This document shows positions 15,352 through 25,785 of a DNA stretch of 64,000 nucleotides, piece after piece. The stretch is from JACCZR01 sp963830065 (GTDB taxonomy: Bacteria; Actinomycetota; Thermoleophilia; Solirubrobacterales; Thermoleophilaceae): NCBI GenBank assembly GCA_963830065.1, contig CAWHLA010000006.1:478644-542643 (forward strand). Direction: 5' to 3'. The stretch's first letter is position 1. Every line of letters starts with the position of its first letter. Under the pieces are notes generated by a model. The model was not told the origin of the DNA. It saw only the letters and a list, made by a program, of their open reading frames with translations, and searched no databases. A program made the translations under genes and the position numbers.

Positions 15352-16058
15352 CCGTCGCGGACCTGGCCGCTGCGGAAGCGGCCCAGGAGCAGCGAGTCGG
15401 GCAGCGGCAGCGGCGACCGGAAGTACACGCTCATCTCCACGGTGGGGGCCGGCGCCAGGCCGGCCAACCGGGGCCAGGGGGCCGGGTACCAGGCATCGGC
15501 CAGCACGCAGACCGTCGCGGCGTCGATCTCCCGCTCCTCCCGCAGCCCCATCCACCCGCCGGTCAGCGCACTGTCGGCCCGTGAGAACGGATCCGCGCCG
15601 AAACGGGCCTGCATGGAGAGCAGGTCCACGAAGTTCGGGGCCTCGGCGCCGGGCAGCTCGCGGCGGCGCTGGTCGCGGTTGCCGGGGATCTCGACATCGG
15701 GCATGGGCGACTCGGTCAGCTCCGGGCTCTGCCGGGGTCCGGCGAAGGTGGCCAGGGCCAGGGCGATCAGCTTGCCCCCCTGCTCCAGGCGGGCGGTGGC
15801 GTTGGTGAGCCCGCGCCCGGAGCGCTCGATCACGGGCTTCAGGATCACCGCCCCCTCGCCCGGCGGGCGCAGGAACTGCACGGTCAACGACCGGGCCTGA
15901 CGGGCCGGGTCGGCGACGGCCTCCTCGAGCGCCCGCAGGATCAGCGCCATCACGAAGCCGCCGAGCGGGCCACGCGGGGTCCACCACCGCCCCACGATGT
16001 CGCCCTCCCAGGCGCCCTCTCCCACGTGGCGGAGGGCGATGTCGTCGTCGAAACCCAC
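15258..16058 (-). CDS. Acyl-CoA thioesterase family protein (double hotdog)
   Basis: Thioesterase-superfamily protein, about 266 aa, with two hotdog-like halves: GRWWTPRGPLGGFVMALILRALEE near the N-terminus and SVYFRSPLPLPDSLLLGRFRSGQV near the C-terminus. This matches the TesB-like acyl-CoA thioesterase group, which hydrolyses acyl-CoA to free acid and CoA. GTG 16058 is preferred to an ATG 45 nt upstream, because that ATG would overlap the divergent ABC gene (start 16085). It overlaps the convergent small gene by 94 nt at its 3' end. Confidence 0.75.
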   Translation of the reverse strand: MGFDDDIALRHVGEGAWEGDIVGRWWTPRGPLGGFVMALILRALEEAVADPARQARSLTVQFLRPPGEGAVILKPVIERSGRGLTNATARLEQGGKLIALALATFAGPRQSPELTESPMPDVEIPGNRDQRRRELPGAEAPNFVDLLSMQARFGADPFSRADSALTGGWMGLREEREIDAATVCVLADAWYPAPWPRLAGLAPAPTVEMSVYFRSPLPLPDSLLLGRFRSGQVRDGYFDEDGELWTPDGTLVAQSRQLAILFGAEA

Positions 16059-16084
16059 AGGCGGATCATTACCGTGCGCGGCCG

Positions 16085-17043
<959 letters not shown>

Positions 17044-17047
<4 letters not shown>

Positions 17048-17811
17048 GCCAGGCCCTCGCCGACTCCCTGGTCATCGCCCGGCGCAACCTGCTCCGGATC
17101 CCGCGCGCGCCCGACCTGCTGCTGTCGTTCACGGTGCAGCCGGTGATGTTCGTGCTGCTGTTCGCCTACGTGTTCGGCGGCGCGATCGAGACACCGGGCT
17201 TCGACGACTACAAGGACTTCCTGATGCCGGGGATCATCACCCAGAGCATCGCCTTCGGCGGCTTCATCACGGCGATCGGGCTGAGCGAGGACCTCAACAA
17301 GGGCCTGATCGACCGCTTCCGCTCGCTGCCGATGGCCCGCTCCGCGGTGCTGGCCGGGCGCACCGCGGCGGACGTGGTCACCAACACTGTCTCCCTGACC
17401 ATCATGGTGATCGTCGGGCTGATCATCGGCTTCGACTTCAAGACCAACGTGCTGCACATCGCCGCCGGTGTCGTCCTGGTGCTGTTCTTCGGCTACGTCT
17501 TCTCGTGGATCTTCGCCTTCTTCGGGCTGAAGTCGTCCTCGCCGGAGGCCGCCCAGTCGCTGGGCTTCATCACCGTCTTCCCTCTCACCTTCATCTCGTC
17601 GGCCTTCGTGCCCACCGACTCCATGCCCGATGCGCTCCAGGCGTTCGCGGACGTCAACCCGTTCACGCTGGTGGTCAACGCCATGCGCCACCTGTGGTTG
17701 GACACGCCCGCCGGCAACGCGGTCTGGGGTGCGCTGGCCTGGTCGGTCGGGCTGCTCGCGGTATTCGCGCCGCTGGCGGTGCGGACCTACCGGAGGGCCG
17801 CGGTCAAGTAG
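17044..17811 (+). CDS. ABC-2 type permease (DrrB-like)
   Basis: Integral membrane partner of the preceding ATPase, 255 aa with about six hydrophobic helices, including FTVQPVMFVLLFAYVFGG, SLTIMVIVGLIIGF and ALAWSVGLLAVFAPLAV. The ABC-2 signature region is LGFITVFPLTFISSAFVPTDS followed by VNPFTLVVNAMRHL. The start overlaps the upstream stop by 4 nt. The next gene begins at the very next base after its stop, so all three are probably one transcript. Confidence 0.93.
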
Positions 17812-18369
17812 GTGAACCGGGTCCACCACTTCTACTGCTCGCGGGAGGGGTGGAAGCGCCATGTGCGCGAAGACCTGGTACCCGCGGCGCTGGAGGGGGT
17901 GGACCTCGGCGACGACGTCCTCGAAGTGGGCCCCGGGTTCGGCCCGTCGACCGACGCGCTGGTGCAGCACGCGCAGCGCCTGACCGCGCTGGAGATCGAC
18001 CCTCGCCTGGCGGCCGGCCTGCGGGAGCGGCTGGGGTCGCGGGTCCAGGTCCAGGAGGGAGACGGATCGAGCCTCCCGTTCGGCGACGACTCGTTCTCCG
18101 GCGCGGCCTGCTTCACGATGCTCCACCACGTCCCCACCCGGGAGCTCCAGGACCGGTTGTTCTGCGAGGTGCGGCGGGTGGTGCGCGAAGGAGGCACGTT
18201 CGCCGGTACCGACAGCACCGGCCGCGGCCTGGGGTTCGCGCTGCTCCACATCGGCGACGTCCGCAACGTGATCGACCCCGAGGAGCTGCCCGCGCGGCTG
18301 CAGGCCGCCGGCTTCGAGCACGCCCGCGTCGACTGGAACGCCGGCGCGATCCGCTTCCGCGCTTCGTGA
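17812..18369 (+). CDS. Class I SAM-dependent methyltransferase
   Basis: Methyltransferase, 185 aa, of the Methyltransf_11 type. Motif I is VLEVGPGFGPSTDAL (about 36-50), the acidic SAM-ribose residue lies in LTALEIDPRLA, and motif III/IV follow as SLPFGDDSFSGAACFTMLHHV. It resembles small-molecule or lipid methyltransferases; the substrate is not evident. GTG 17812 immediately follows the permease stop, and its own stop overlaps the next GTG, indicating translational coupling. Confidence 0.85.
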   Translation: MNRVHHFYCSREGWKRHVREDLVPAALEGVDLGDDVLEVGPGFGPSTDALVQHAQRLTALEIDPRLAAGLRERLGSRVQVQEGDGSSLPFGDDSFSGAACFTMLHHVPTRELQDRLFCEVRRVVREGGTFAGTDSTGRGLGFALLHIGDVRNVIDPEELPARLQAAGFEHARVDWNAGAIRFRAS

Positions 18370-19409
18370 CCGAGAGGGTCCTGAGCGAGCGCGCGCTGAA
18401 CCGCGCATTGCTCGCTCGCCAGCTCCTGATCGAGCGGGGCGGGATGCGCCTGCCCCAGGCGCTGGAGCGGGTGGGCGGCATCCAGGCGCAGTACGCGCCG
18501 TCCATGTACGTGGGCGTGTGGTCGCGGTTGAGGGGCTTCGAGCGTGACGGGTTGACCCGGGCGCTGGAGCGCCGCACGGTCGTGCAGGCCACGCTGATGC
18601 GGGCCACGATCCACCTGGTTTCCCGCGCCGACTACTGGCCGCTGACCGCGGCGGTGCGCGAGCCCCGGCGCGAGGCGTTCGCCCGCGCTCAGCGCCCGCG
18701 CCCCGACGCACGGCGGATGGCCGCGGCGGCGCATACGGTGCGGGCGCGGCTGACCAGCGACGGGCCGATGCCGCGCAAGCAGATCGAGGAGCTGATCGGG
18801 CGGGACCGCTTCCACGCGCTGGGCATGTGGCTCGACATGGTGCGCGTCCCGCCCTCGGGCACCTGGGAGCGCCGCCGCGCGGACCTGTTCGCCCTGGCCG
18901 AGGAATGGGTCGGCCCCGATGACGCCGATCCGCTCGCGGGCCGAGAGCTGCTGGTGACCCGCTACCTACGCGGCTTCGGCCCCGCGACGCGCCACGACGT
19001 CGCAAGCTTCACGGGCTTGCCCCTGCCGGACGTCGACCGCGCGCTCGGCGGCCTGGCGCTGCGGCGCTTTCGCAGCGAGTCAGGCGACGAGCTGCTGGAC
19101 CTGCCGCGCGCGCCGCTGCCCGACCCGGACACGTCCGCGCCCGCCCGCTTCCTGCCCACCTGGGACGCGACCCTGCTCGCCCACACCCGGCGCACCGGGA
19201 TCCTCCCCGAGGAGCACCGGACGAAGATCTTCAACGTCAAGGCGCCGCAGTCGTCCCCGACATTCCTCGTCGACGGCCGCGTGGCCGGAACCTGGAAGGC
19301 CGAGGAGGGCCGGGTGCGCCTCGACCCCTTCGACGAGTTGGATCCGCGCGACCGGGACGAGCTTGAAGCGGAGGGTGAGCGGGTGGCCGCCCTCTATGCG
19401 GGCAGCTGA
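18366..19409 (+). CDS. AlkZ-like winged-helix DNA-binding protein (HTH_42)
   Basis: Winged-helix protein of the AlkZ/YcaQ (HTH_42, DUF1006) superfamily, 347 aa. The family includes DNA glycosylases that unhook DNA adducts. The Q-x-Q motif typical of that activity is visible as GGIQAQYAPSMY near residue 40. Further blocks are WSRLRGFERDGLTRALERRT, LMRATIHLVSRADYWPL and FLPTWDATLLAHTRR. Its location directly after a drug-type exporter and methyltransferase fits the self-resistance role some AlkZ homologues have, but this is inference. A second paralogue lies at 33206-34291. It overlaps the convergent fabI gene by 16 nt. Confidence 0.8.
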   Translation: MTERVLSERALNRALLARQLLIERGGMRLPQALERVGGIQAQYAPSMYVGVWSRLRGFERDGLTRALERRTVVQATLMRATIHLVSRADYWPLTAAVREPRREAFARAQRPRPDARRMAAAAHTVRARLTSDGPMPRKQIEELIGRDRFHALGMWLDMVRVPPSGTWERRRADLFALAEEWVGPDDADPLAGRELLVTRYLRGFGPATRHDVASFTGLPLPDVDRALGGLALRRFRSESGDELLDLPRAPLPDPDTSAPARFLPTWDATLLAHTRRTGILPEEHRTKIFNVKAPQSSPTFLVDGRVAGTWKAEEGRVRLDPFDELDPRDRDELEAEGERVAALYAGS

Positions 19410-20186
19410 TTCGGCCCCGCGGTGGCCATCGCGTGGAAGCCGCCGTCCACGTGGAGGATCTCGCCGCTGATGGCCTGCGACCAGTCGGAGAACAGAAAGC
19501 AGACCGCCTGGGCGACCTTCACCGGGTCCTCGGCGTCCCAACCGAGCGGCGCCCGGCCGGCCCACTCGCCGGCGAGGCGGTCGAAGCCGGGGATGCCGCC
19601 GGCGGCCGGCGTCTCGAGCGGCCCGGCGGAGACGAGGTTCACCCGCACGCCGTGGGGCCCGAGGTCGCGGGCCAGGTAGCGGGCCACCGCCTCGAGGGAG
19701 GCCTTGGAGACGCCCATCCAGTCGTAGGCGGGCCACGCGACGGTGGCGTCGAAGTCGAGGCCCACCACGCTGGAGCCCTCCTCCATGAGAGCGGGAGCAG
19801 CTCGGCGGTCAGGGACTTCAGCGAGAACGCGCTGGTGGTGAACGCTGCGGCGGCCGACTCGGCGGGCGTCTCGAGGAAGCGGCCGCCCAGCGCGTCGTCG
19901 GACGCGAAGGCGATCGCGTGCAGTACGCCGTCGACCCGCTCCCAGCGGTACTCGAGGTCCTCGCGCAGGGCCGCGCAGGTCGTCGGGGCTGTTGACGTCG
20001 AGCTCCAGCACGTCCGGCGGGCTCGGGCAGCCGCGCGGCCGCGCGCTCGGTCAGCCGCTTGCCGCGGCCGAAGCCGGTCAGCACCACCTCGGCGCCGGCC
20101 AGCTGGGCCTGCTCGGCGACCGAGAAGGCGATGCTGCGGTGGGTCAGGGCGCCGGTGATCAGCAGGCACTTGCCGTCGAGGTTCAC
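19394..20186 (-). CDS. fabI: Enoyl-ACP reductase (InhA/FabI), frameshifted
   Basis: NADH-dependent enoyl-ACP reductase completing each fatty acid elongation cycle. From GTG 20186 it reads NLDGKCLLITGALTHRSIAF and VAEQAQLAGAEVVLTGFGR, the InhA-type N-terminus. It changes frame near 20015 for LELDVNSPDDL, again for YRWERVDGVLHAIAFASDD and AFSLKSLTAELLPL, then near 19790 for SSVVGLDFDATVAWPAYDWM, KASLEAVARYLARDLGPHG and the conserved end. The catalytic Tyr (PAYDWM) and Lys (VSKAS) are present. About three single-base shifts in an essential gene suggest read errors. Last gene of the fab operon. Confidence 0.85.
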
Positions 20187-20603
20187 AGCGTCACCGGCAC
20201 GGCGGCGAGATCGTCGTCCGGGGTTTCGCCGCTCTCGGGGCGGACCACCGCGTCCACCACGGCCCGCAGCACGAGTCGCCCGTGCTGGTTGGTCACGCGC
20301 CACTCGTAGCTCTCCAGGCCGTCCTGAGAGCCGTCGACGGGGCGGACCTCCAGCGAGATCGTGTCCCCGATGGCCACCGGCCGCTTGAACACGACTTCGC
20401 GGATCCGCCGCAGGGCCGCGATGCGCTCGGGATCGAGGTCCACCAGGCCGACCGCGTACGAGAGCACCAGCATGCCCGTGGGCGATGCGCTCCCCGAACG
20501 GGCTCTGTTCGGCCCACTGCGCGTCGGTGTGCTGGGGGTGGTGGTCGCCGGTGAGGTTGGCGAACGAGACCACGTCTGCCTCGGTGATGGTGCGGCCGTT
20601 CAT
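20183..20603 (-). CDS. MaoC-like (R)-hydratase/dehydratase, one frameshift
   Basis: MaoC-family hotdog hydratase, about 139 aa, likely the beta-hydroxyacyl-ACP dehydratase of this fatty acid cluster (like HadB), since no fabZ or fabA is present. It starts NGRTITEADVVSFANLTGDHHPQHTD, which carries the hydratase-motif Asp and His. At 20478-20485 a GGG run shifts the frame: the protein should continue ERIAHG then MLVLSYAVGLVDL. The C-terminal half is intact. ATG 20603 overlaps the GDSL stop and the stop overlaps the fabI GTG. Confidence 0.8.
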
Positions 20604-21196
20604 ACGGCCACCTCCTCTGGGTCGAGCTCGATGTCGGTGTGCTCGCTGAGCGCCTCGGCCAGCGCCTCGGCCGCCCGGCGGTGGCCGGCGTCCGATGGGT
20701 GGAAGCCGTCGTCGGCGAAGTTCTCGCGGTCGCGGTTGCCCGAGTGCCCGGCCAGCTCGAGGCAGACCACTCCGTGGCGGCGCGACAGGTCGCGGATGAC
20801 CTCGTTGATGGCCTGCAGGCCGTCGGTCATGCGCTCGCGGGTGCGGGCCCGCAGCGGCAGCAGCTCGCCGACCTCGGGGTAGGTGGCGGTCACCACCCGG
20901 GGTGTCGGCTCGAGCCCGCGGAGCAGGTGCTCGAAGTTCGCGGCGAAGCCGTCTATCTGCGGCCGGGTGGTGCGCACGACGTCGTTGGCCCCGCACACCA
21001 CCGTCACGAGCTCGGGCTGCGCCCGGACCGCGTAGGGGAGCTGGCGCTCAACCACGTCGCCGCTGCGGGAGCCTTCAACCGCGAGGCTCAGGTAGCGCCA
21101 ACCGCGCAGCCGGGCGGCCACCCGGTCGGTGAACGAGGGCACGCCGGGCTCGGTGCCCGAGGAGAAGGAGTCGCCCAGCGCGACGTAGCAGCTCAT
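20600..21196 (-). CDS. SGNH/GDSL hydrolase
   Basis: Intact SGNH-family esterase/lipase, 198 aa. Block I is YVALGDSFSSGTEPG (Ser 11), block III is CGANDVV (Asn about 70), and block V is FADDGFHPSDAGHRRAAEAL with the catalytic Asp-x-x-His (Asp about 166, His about 169). No signal peptide is visible, so it is probably cytoplasmic. Its place inside a fatty acid synthase operon, overlapping both neighbours by 4 nt, suggests an acyl-ester or acyl-thioester clearing role. That role is inferred only from context. Confidence 0.85.
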   Translation of the reverse strand: MSCYVALGDSFSSGTEPGVPSFTDRVAARLRGWRYLSLAVEGSRSGDVVERQLPYAVRAQPELVTVVCGANDVVRTTRPQIDGFAANFEHLLRGLEPTPRVVTATYPEVGELLPLRARTRERMTDGLQAINEVIRDLSRRHGVVCLELAGHSGNRDRENFADDGFHPSDAGHRRAAEALAEALSEHTDIELDPEEVAV

Positions 21197-22634
21197 AGGC
21201 GCTCCCCCAGCACGGTCAGCGCCCAGGCCAGGCGCTCGCGCGTCTCCGCCGGGGTCACGATCTCGTCCACGTCGCCGCCCTGGGCAGCGACCGCAGCGGT
21301 GGTGTGCTCGCGGGCGTAGACGTCGGCGAGCCGGTCGCGCTCGAGCTCGGGGTCCTCGGCGTCGCGGATGGCGCTGCGATGGACCAGGCCGACGGCCTGC
21401 CGAGGGCCGACCACGCCGATCTCGGCGCCGGGCCAGGCGAGCACGAGGTCGGCGCCGAGGTCCTTGGCGTTCATCGTGATGAAGCCGCCGCCGAAGGCCT
21501 TGCGCAGCACGACGGTGACGCGTGGCACCTCCGCCCCGGCGAACGCGCGCAGCAGCCCGGCGCCATGACGGATCACGCCTGCGCGCTCCTGACGCGAGCC
21601 GGGCAGGAAGCCCGGGCGTGTCGACGAGCACCACGAGAGGCAGCCCGAAGAGCTCGCACTTGTCCACGAAGCTGGCGGCCTTCTCGGCCGCGGCGGAGTC
21701 GATGCACCCCACCCAGGTAGCCGCGGCTGGTTGGCGATCACGCCCACCGGCCGGCCGTCGATGCGGGCGAAGGCGGTGACGATGTTGCGCGCCCAGCGCG
21801 GCGAGACCTCGAGCAGGCGCCCGCCGTCCGACAGCGCGGCGGGCCACCTCGCGCACGTCGTAGACCTTGCGCGGCGTCGTCGGGCACCGAACTCGCCAGG
21901 GTCACCGGGCTCGGGCGCGGCGGTGGGCTCGCGGACCGCCCGCGCGGCCACCCGACGGCGGCAGGTGGGCCAGCAGGTCGCGGACGACCTCCACCGCTTC
22001 GGCTCGTCGTCGCGCGCGGTCAGGTGGCAGACGCCGTTGCGCGACGTGCACGCGCGGGCCGCCGAGCTCGTGCTTGGAGACGGCCTCGCCGGTCACCTCG
22101 TCGACCACGCCGGGCCCGGTCAGGAACATGCTCGAGCCTTCGGTCATCACCACGAAGTCGGTCAGGGCGGGGGAGTAGGACCCGCCGCCCGGCCGAGGTG
22201 CCGGTGATCACGGAGATCTGGGGCACCTAGCCGGCGCAGGCGGACGTGCTCGGAGAAGATCCGGCCGTAGCCGCCCGAGCGCCGCCGTCGCCCTCGTCGA
22301 CCCGGGCGCCGCGCGGACTCGACGAAGCCGACCACCGGCGCACCCGGCGTCGCCGGCCATGCGAAGCAGGCGCACGATCGCTCTCGGCCTGGGACTCGCC
22401 GAGCGACCCGCCGAGGACGCTGCGGTCCTGCGAGTAGACAGAAGACCGGGCGGCCGCCCGACGCGTCCCCGCCGCGGTGAGCACGCCGTCGCCGGGCACG
22501 TTGCGAGCGCTCGGCCCGAGACGCGACCTCGGAGCGGAAGGGGCGCAGGGAGCCCGGGTCGCAGAGCCGCTCCAGGCGCGCGAGCGGGTGCCACACGCTG
22601 GCCGTCGGTGCGAGGTCTCGAGCGTGGCGCTCAT
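21193..22634 (-). CDS. accD: Acyl-CoA carboxylase carboxyltransferase (AccD), multiply frameshifted
   Basis: Carboxyltransferase subunit of a biotin-dependent acyl-CoA carboxylase, about 480 aa, which would supply malonyl-CoA to the fab genes. Pieces in three frames line up in order: LARLERLCDPGSLRPFRSEV, SVYSQDRSVLGGSLGESQAE, YGRIFSEHVRL, VPQISVITGT, VVMTEGSSMFLTGPGVVDEV, GCIDSAAAEKAASFVDKCEL, LPLVVLVDTPG, then the intact C-terminal stretch RVTVVLRKAFGGGFITMNAK to the end. ATG 22634 sits in the fabF tail. At least six indels are needed. All domains are present in order, so sequence errors are likelier than decay. Confidence 0.82.
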
Positions 22635-23836
22635 CGCGGCCTCGAAGCACAGGGCGGCGTTGTGGCCGCCGAAGCCGAACGAGTTCGAGATCGCGGCGGC
22701 CGGGCGGCCGTTGCCCTCGAGCGGTCGCGCGCTCGCCGGGCACGTAGTCGAGGTCCAAGCCCGGCGTCGCGCTCCTCCCAGCCGAGCGTGGGTGGGAGCA
22801 CCTGCGTCGCGCAGCGCGAGCACGGTCGCAACCGCCTCGACGGCGCCGGCGGCGCCGAGCAGGTGGCCGATCGCGGACTTCAGCGAGGAGACCGGGACCT
22901 TCTCGGCGCGGTCGCCAAGGGCGGTCTTGATCGCCTCGGTCTCCGAGCGGTCGTTGAGCGGGGTCGAGGTGCCGTGCGCGTTGACCCAGCTCGACGTCTC
23001 CCGGCTCCAGGCCCGCGTCGCGCAGCGCGCGCGTCATGGCTCGGGCAGCGCCCGCGCCGTCCGCCTCGGGGCGCGGTGATGTGGTGGGCGTCGGCGGTGG
23101 CTCCGAAGCCGCTCGAGACAGCCGAGCACCTCGGCACCGCGCTCGCGTGCGCGCTCCTCGGTCTCGAGCACCAGCACACCGGCGCCCTCGCCCATGACGA
23201 AGCCGTCGCGGCGCTTGTCGAAGGGACGGGAGATGCCGGACGGCGAGGTGGCGCCCATGCCCTCGAAGGCGGCTTCGACAGCGCGGTCACGCCCGCCTCC
23301 GAGCCGCCGACCACCGCGGCCTCGGCGACGCCGTTGCGCACCAGGCGCAGGCCGGTGCCGACGGCGTGGGCGCCCGCCGCGCAGGCCGACACGGTGCCGT
23401 AACACTCGCCGCGCAGGCCGTGCTTCATGGCCAGCACGCCCGAGGCCGCGTTGGCCATCATCAGCGGGACGGCCAGCGGCGAGACGGCCGCCGGGCCGCG
23501 CTCGCGCAGCCTGATGTGCTGCTCCTCGATGGTGCCGATGCCGCCGATCCCGGTCCCGATCACGCAGGCGACGTCCGTCGCCGTCGTAGCTGTCGCGCGA
23601 GCCGGCCTGCAGCCAGGGCCTCGTCGCCCGGCGGCCAGCGCGAGCTGGGTGAAGCGGTCGGCGCGGCGCGGCCTCCTTCACCGACAGTAGCTCCTTGGGG
23701 TCGAAGTCCGAGCACGCCGCGCGGCCGTCGCTGATGCCCGAGCGCGCCTGCGGACCAGCCCTCGATCAGGGCCCGCGCGCCCACCCCGAGCGGGGTGACG
23801 GCGCCGACGCCCGGTGATGGCGACGCGGCGGCTCAT
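22631..23836 (-). CDS. fabF: Beta-ketoacyl-ACP synthase II (FabF/KasA type), multiply frameshifted
   Basis: Condensing enzyme for chain elongation. From ATG 23836 (MSRRVAITG) the pieces ARALIEGWSAG, ACVIGTGIGGIGTIEEQHIR, GECYGTVSACAAGAHAVGTG (active-site Cys), DGFVMGEGAGVLVLETEERA, TADAHHITAP, NAHGTSTPLNDRSETEAIKT (His) and SNSFGFGGHNAALCFEA (His) occur in the right order but in different frames, with roughly seven indels. The Cys-His-His triad is preserved. The ATG overlaps the acpP stop and the end overlaps the accD start. The stop position is inferred. Confidence 0.83.
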
Positions 23837-24084
23837 GGTCGGCGCGCTCGACCACGAAATCGACCGCCTGGCCGACGGTCGTCGATCTTCTGGAGGTCCT
23901 CTTCCTTCATCTGGACGCCGTAGTCGTCCTCGACGATCTGGGCGAGCTCGACGAGGTCGAGCGAGTCCACGTCGAGCTCCTCCCAGCCGGCGCCGCGGTG
24001 GATCTGGTCGCGCTCGGCGCCGAACTCGACCAGCGCGTCGGTCAGGCGATCCTCGATCTTCTCCTTGTTCACTGTGGTGCTCAT
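23833..24084 (-). CDS. acpP: Acyl carrier protein
   Basis: Acyl carrier protein of about 83 codons. A clear Shine-Dalgarno (GGAGAG) precedes ATG 24084. The phosphopantetheine attachment Ser is in ELDVDSLDLVELAQIVEDDY, close to the AcpM/AcpP consensus. After LQKID the written frame reads RRPGGRFRG, while the next frame gives the expected TVGQAVDFVVERAD. One base has apparently been gained there, and another is needed to restore the ATGA overlap with fabF. The functional core is intact. Confidence 0.88.
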   Translation of the reverse strand: MSTTVNKEKIEDRLTDALVEFGAERDQIHRGAGWEELDVDSLDLVELAQIVEDDYGVQMKEEDLQKIDDRRPGGRFRGRARRP

Positions 24085-24098
24085 TCGTTTCTCTCCTT

Positions 24099-24846
24099 TC
24101 AGGCGGTCAGCCCGCCGTCGACGGTCAGGGTCGTTCCGTTCACGTAGCCCGCTTCGGCCGAGGCGAGGAAGCGCACGCAGGCGGCGACCTCGTCCGGGCG
24201 TGCCCGCCCGGCGGGCGGGCACGGCCTTCAGCAGCGTGGGCGCCCACGCCCTCGGTCATCTCGGTGGCGACCAGGCCCGGGGCGACGGCGTTCACCGTGA
24301 CCCCGCGCCGGCCCACCTCGGCGGCGATCGTTCGGGTCATCGCGATCAGCCCCGCCTTGGAGGCGGCGTAGTTGGCCTGGCCCGGGGTTGGCCCGCTGGC
24401 CCGACCACCGAGCCACGCTGACGATCCGCCCGAAGCGGGCGCGCATCATGTTGCGAAGGGCGCGGCGGGTGATGCGGAAGGCGGCGGAGAGGTTCGTCTC
24501 GACAACCGTGCTCCACTGCTCGTCGTCTATCTGGGGCGAGAGCGCGTCGGCGCGGACCCCGGCGTTGTTGACCAGGCACAGCACCGGGCCGAGCTTTGCC
24601 TCGACCGCGGAGAAGACGTGCGTCGGGTGCGCCGAGATCGGCCACGTCGGCCCGCACGGACACGCGGGGGACGCCGGCCTCCTCGACCGGCTTCGACCAC
24701 CGCGGCCGCAGCGTCGGGGTCGGAGCGGAAGTGCACGGCGACCGGCCAGCCGTCGGCGGCGAGCGCGCGTGCGATGGCGGCGCCGATGCCGCGCGAGGCG
24801 CCGGTGACGAGAGCGCAGCCGCCTGTCGCGCCGTTCGGTCGCTCAC
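24099..24846 (-). CDS. fabG: 3-oxoacyl-ACP reductase (FabG), multiply frameshifted
   Basis: SDR-family ketoreductase of the elongation cycle. GTG 24846 overlaps the fabH stop. Recognisable pieces in shifting frames are VSVRADVADL, CLVNNAGVRADAL, DEQWSTVVETNLSAAFRITR, GRIVSVARWSGQRANPG, TRTIAAEVGRRGVTVNAVAPG, LVATEMTEGV and the intact end FLASAEAGYVNGTTLTVDGG. The NNAG motif and the Ser of the active site are visible. The catalytic Tyr lies in a shifted stretch (YAASKAG-like). Order and spacing are normal, so read errors are likely. Confidence 0.82.
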
Positions 24847-25785
24847 CACTCGATCACCCCCGCGCCCCAGGTGAAGCCGGCGGCGAAGGCGCCGACGCAG
24901 CACGCGCGCGCCGGGCCGCAGGCGGCCGTCGCGCTCGGCCTCGGCAAGCGCGATGGGGACGCTCGACGCCGAGGTGTTGCCGTGGCGCTCGATGCAGTCG
25001 ACCACGCGCTCGGTGGGCAGGCCGAGGCGCTCGCCCACGGCGCGGGTGATGCGCGCGTTGGCCTGGTGGAAGACGAACAGGTCGATGTCGTCGAGCCGCA
25101 CGTCGCGCGGCCGCGCAGCGCCTCGAGCGCGCTCTCGCTCAAGCGCGTGACCGCGGCCCGGAACGTGTCCTGGCCGCGCATCCGGATCGGCGCGCTCGTC
25201 GTGCTCGATGCGGATGCAGTCGGCGCCGAGGCGTCGGAGCGCAGCAACACGGGCCCGATCCGTCCGCGCCGCCGGCGGTGATGCACGGCCGGCGCCGGCG
25301 CCGTCGCCGAACAGGCCGGCGGTGGACGGTCGCCGTGGTCGAGCACGCGGCTCAGGAGCTCGGCGCCGATGAGCAGGACGTGTCGGCACGGCCGGTCTCC
25401 ACCTGGGCCGGCGGCCAGGGCCAGGCCGGCGACGAAGCCGGTGCAGGCCGAGCCCGAGGTCGATCGAGGCGGCGCCGCTGGCGCCCACCTGCTCGGCCAC
25501 GAGTGGGGCCGCGTTGGGCAGCAGCTCGTCCTGGGTGAGCGTGGCCACGAGCACCAGGTCGACGTCCGACGGCTCCACGCCGGCACGCTCGAGCGCCCGC
25601 GAGCCGGCCCGCGCCGCCAGCCCGGTCAGGGTCTCCCCGGGCTCGGCGTGGCGTCGCTCGCGCACGCCGGTGCGGGACGGGATCCAGTCCTCGGACACCC
25701 CGATGCGCGCGGCGATCGGGGCGTTGCCGACGACGTGCTCCGGCAGCGCGGTGGCCAACGACGCGATTCCCGCCGGCTCAGGCAC
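24843..25785 (-). CDS. fabH: Beta-ketoacyl-ACP synthase III (FabH), multiply frameshifted
   Basis: Initiating condensing enzyme using an acyl-CoA primer. From GTG 25785 the frame is intact through IASLATALPEHVVGNAPIAA, DWIPSRTGVRERR and DELLPNAAPLVAEQVGASGA. It then shifts near 25460 to ACTGFVAGLALAAG (catalytic Cys), LLIGAELLSRVLDHGDR, and on to FVFHQANARITRAVGERLG (His), HGNTSASSVPIALAEAE (Asn) and GAFAAGFTWGAGVIEW. The Cys-His-Asn triad survives. About four indels. It overlaps fabD by 8 nt and fabG by 4 nt. Confidence 0.83.

Noticed and set aside
12699..15584. 961-aa plus-strand open frame across the MarR and MocR region
   Set aside because: Runs across several verified genes on both strands in the wrong frame; a GC-codon artefact.
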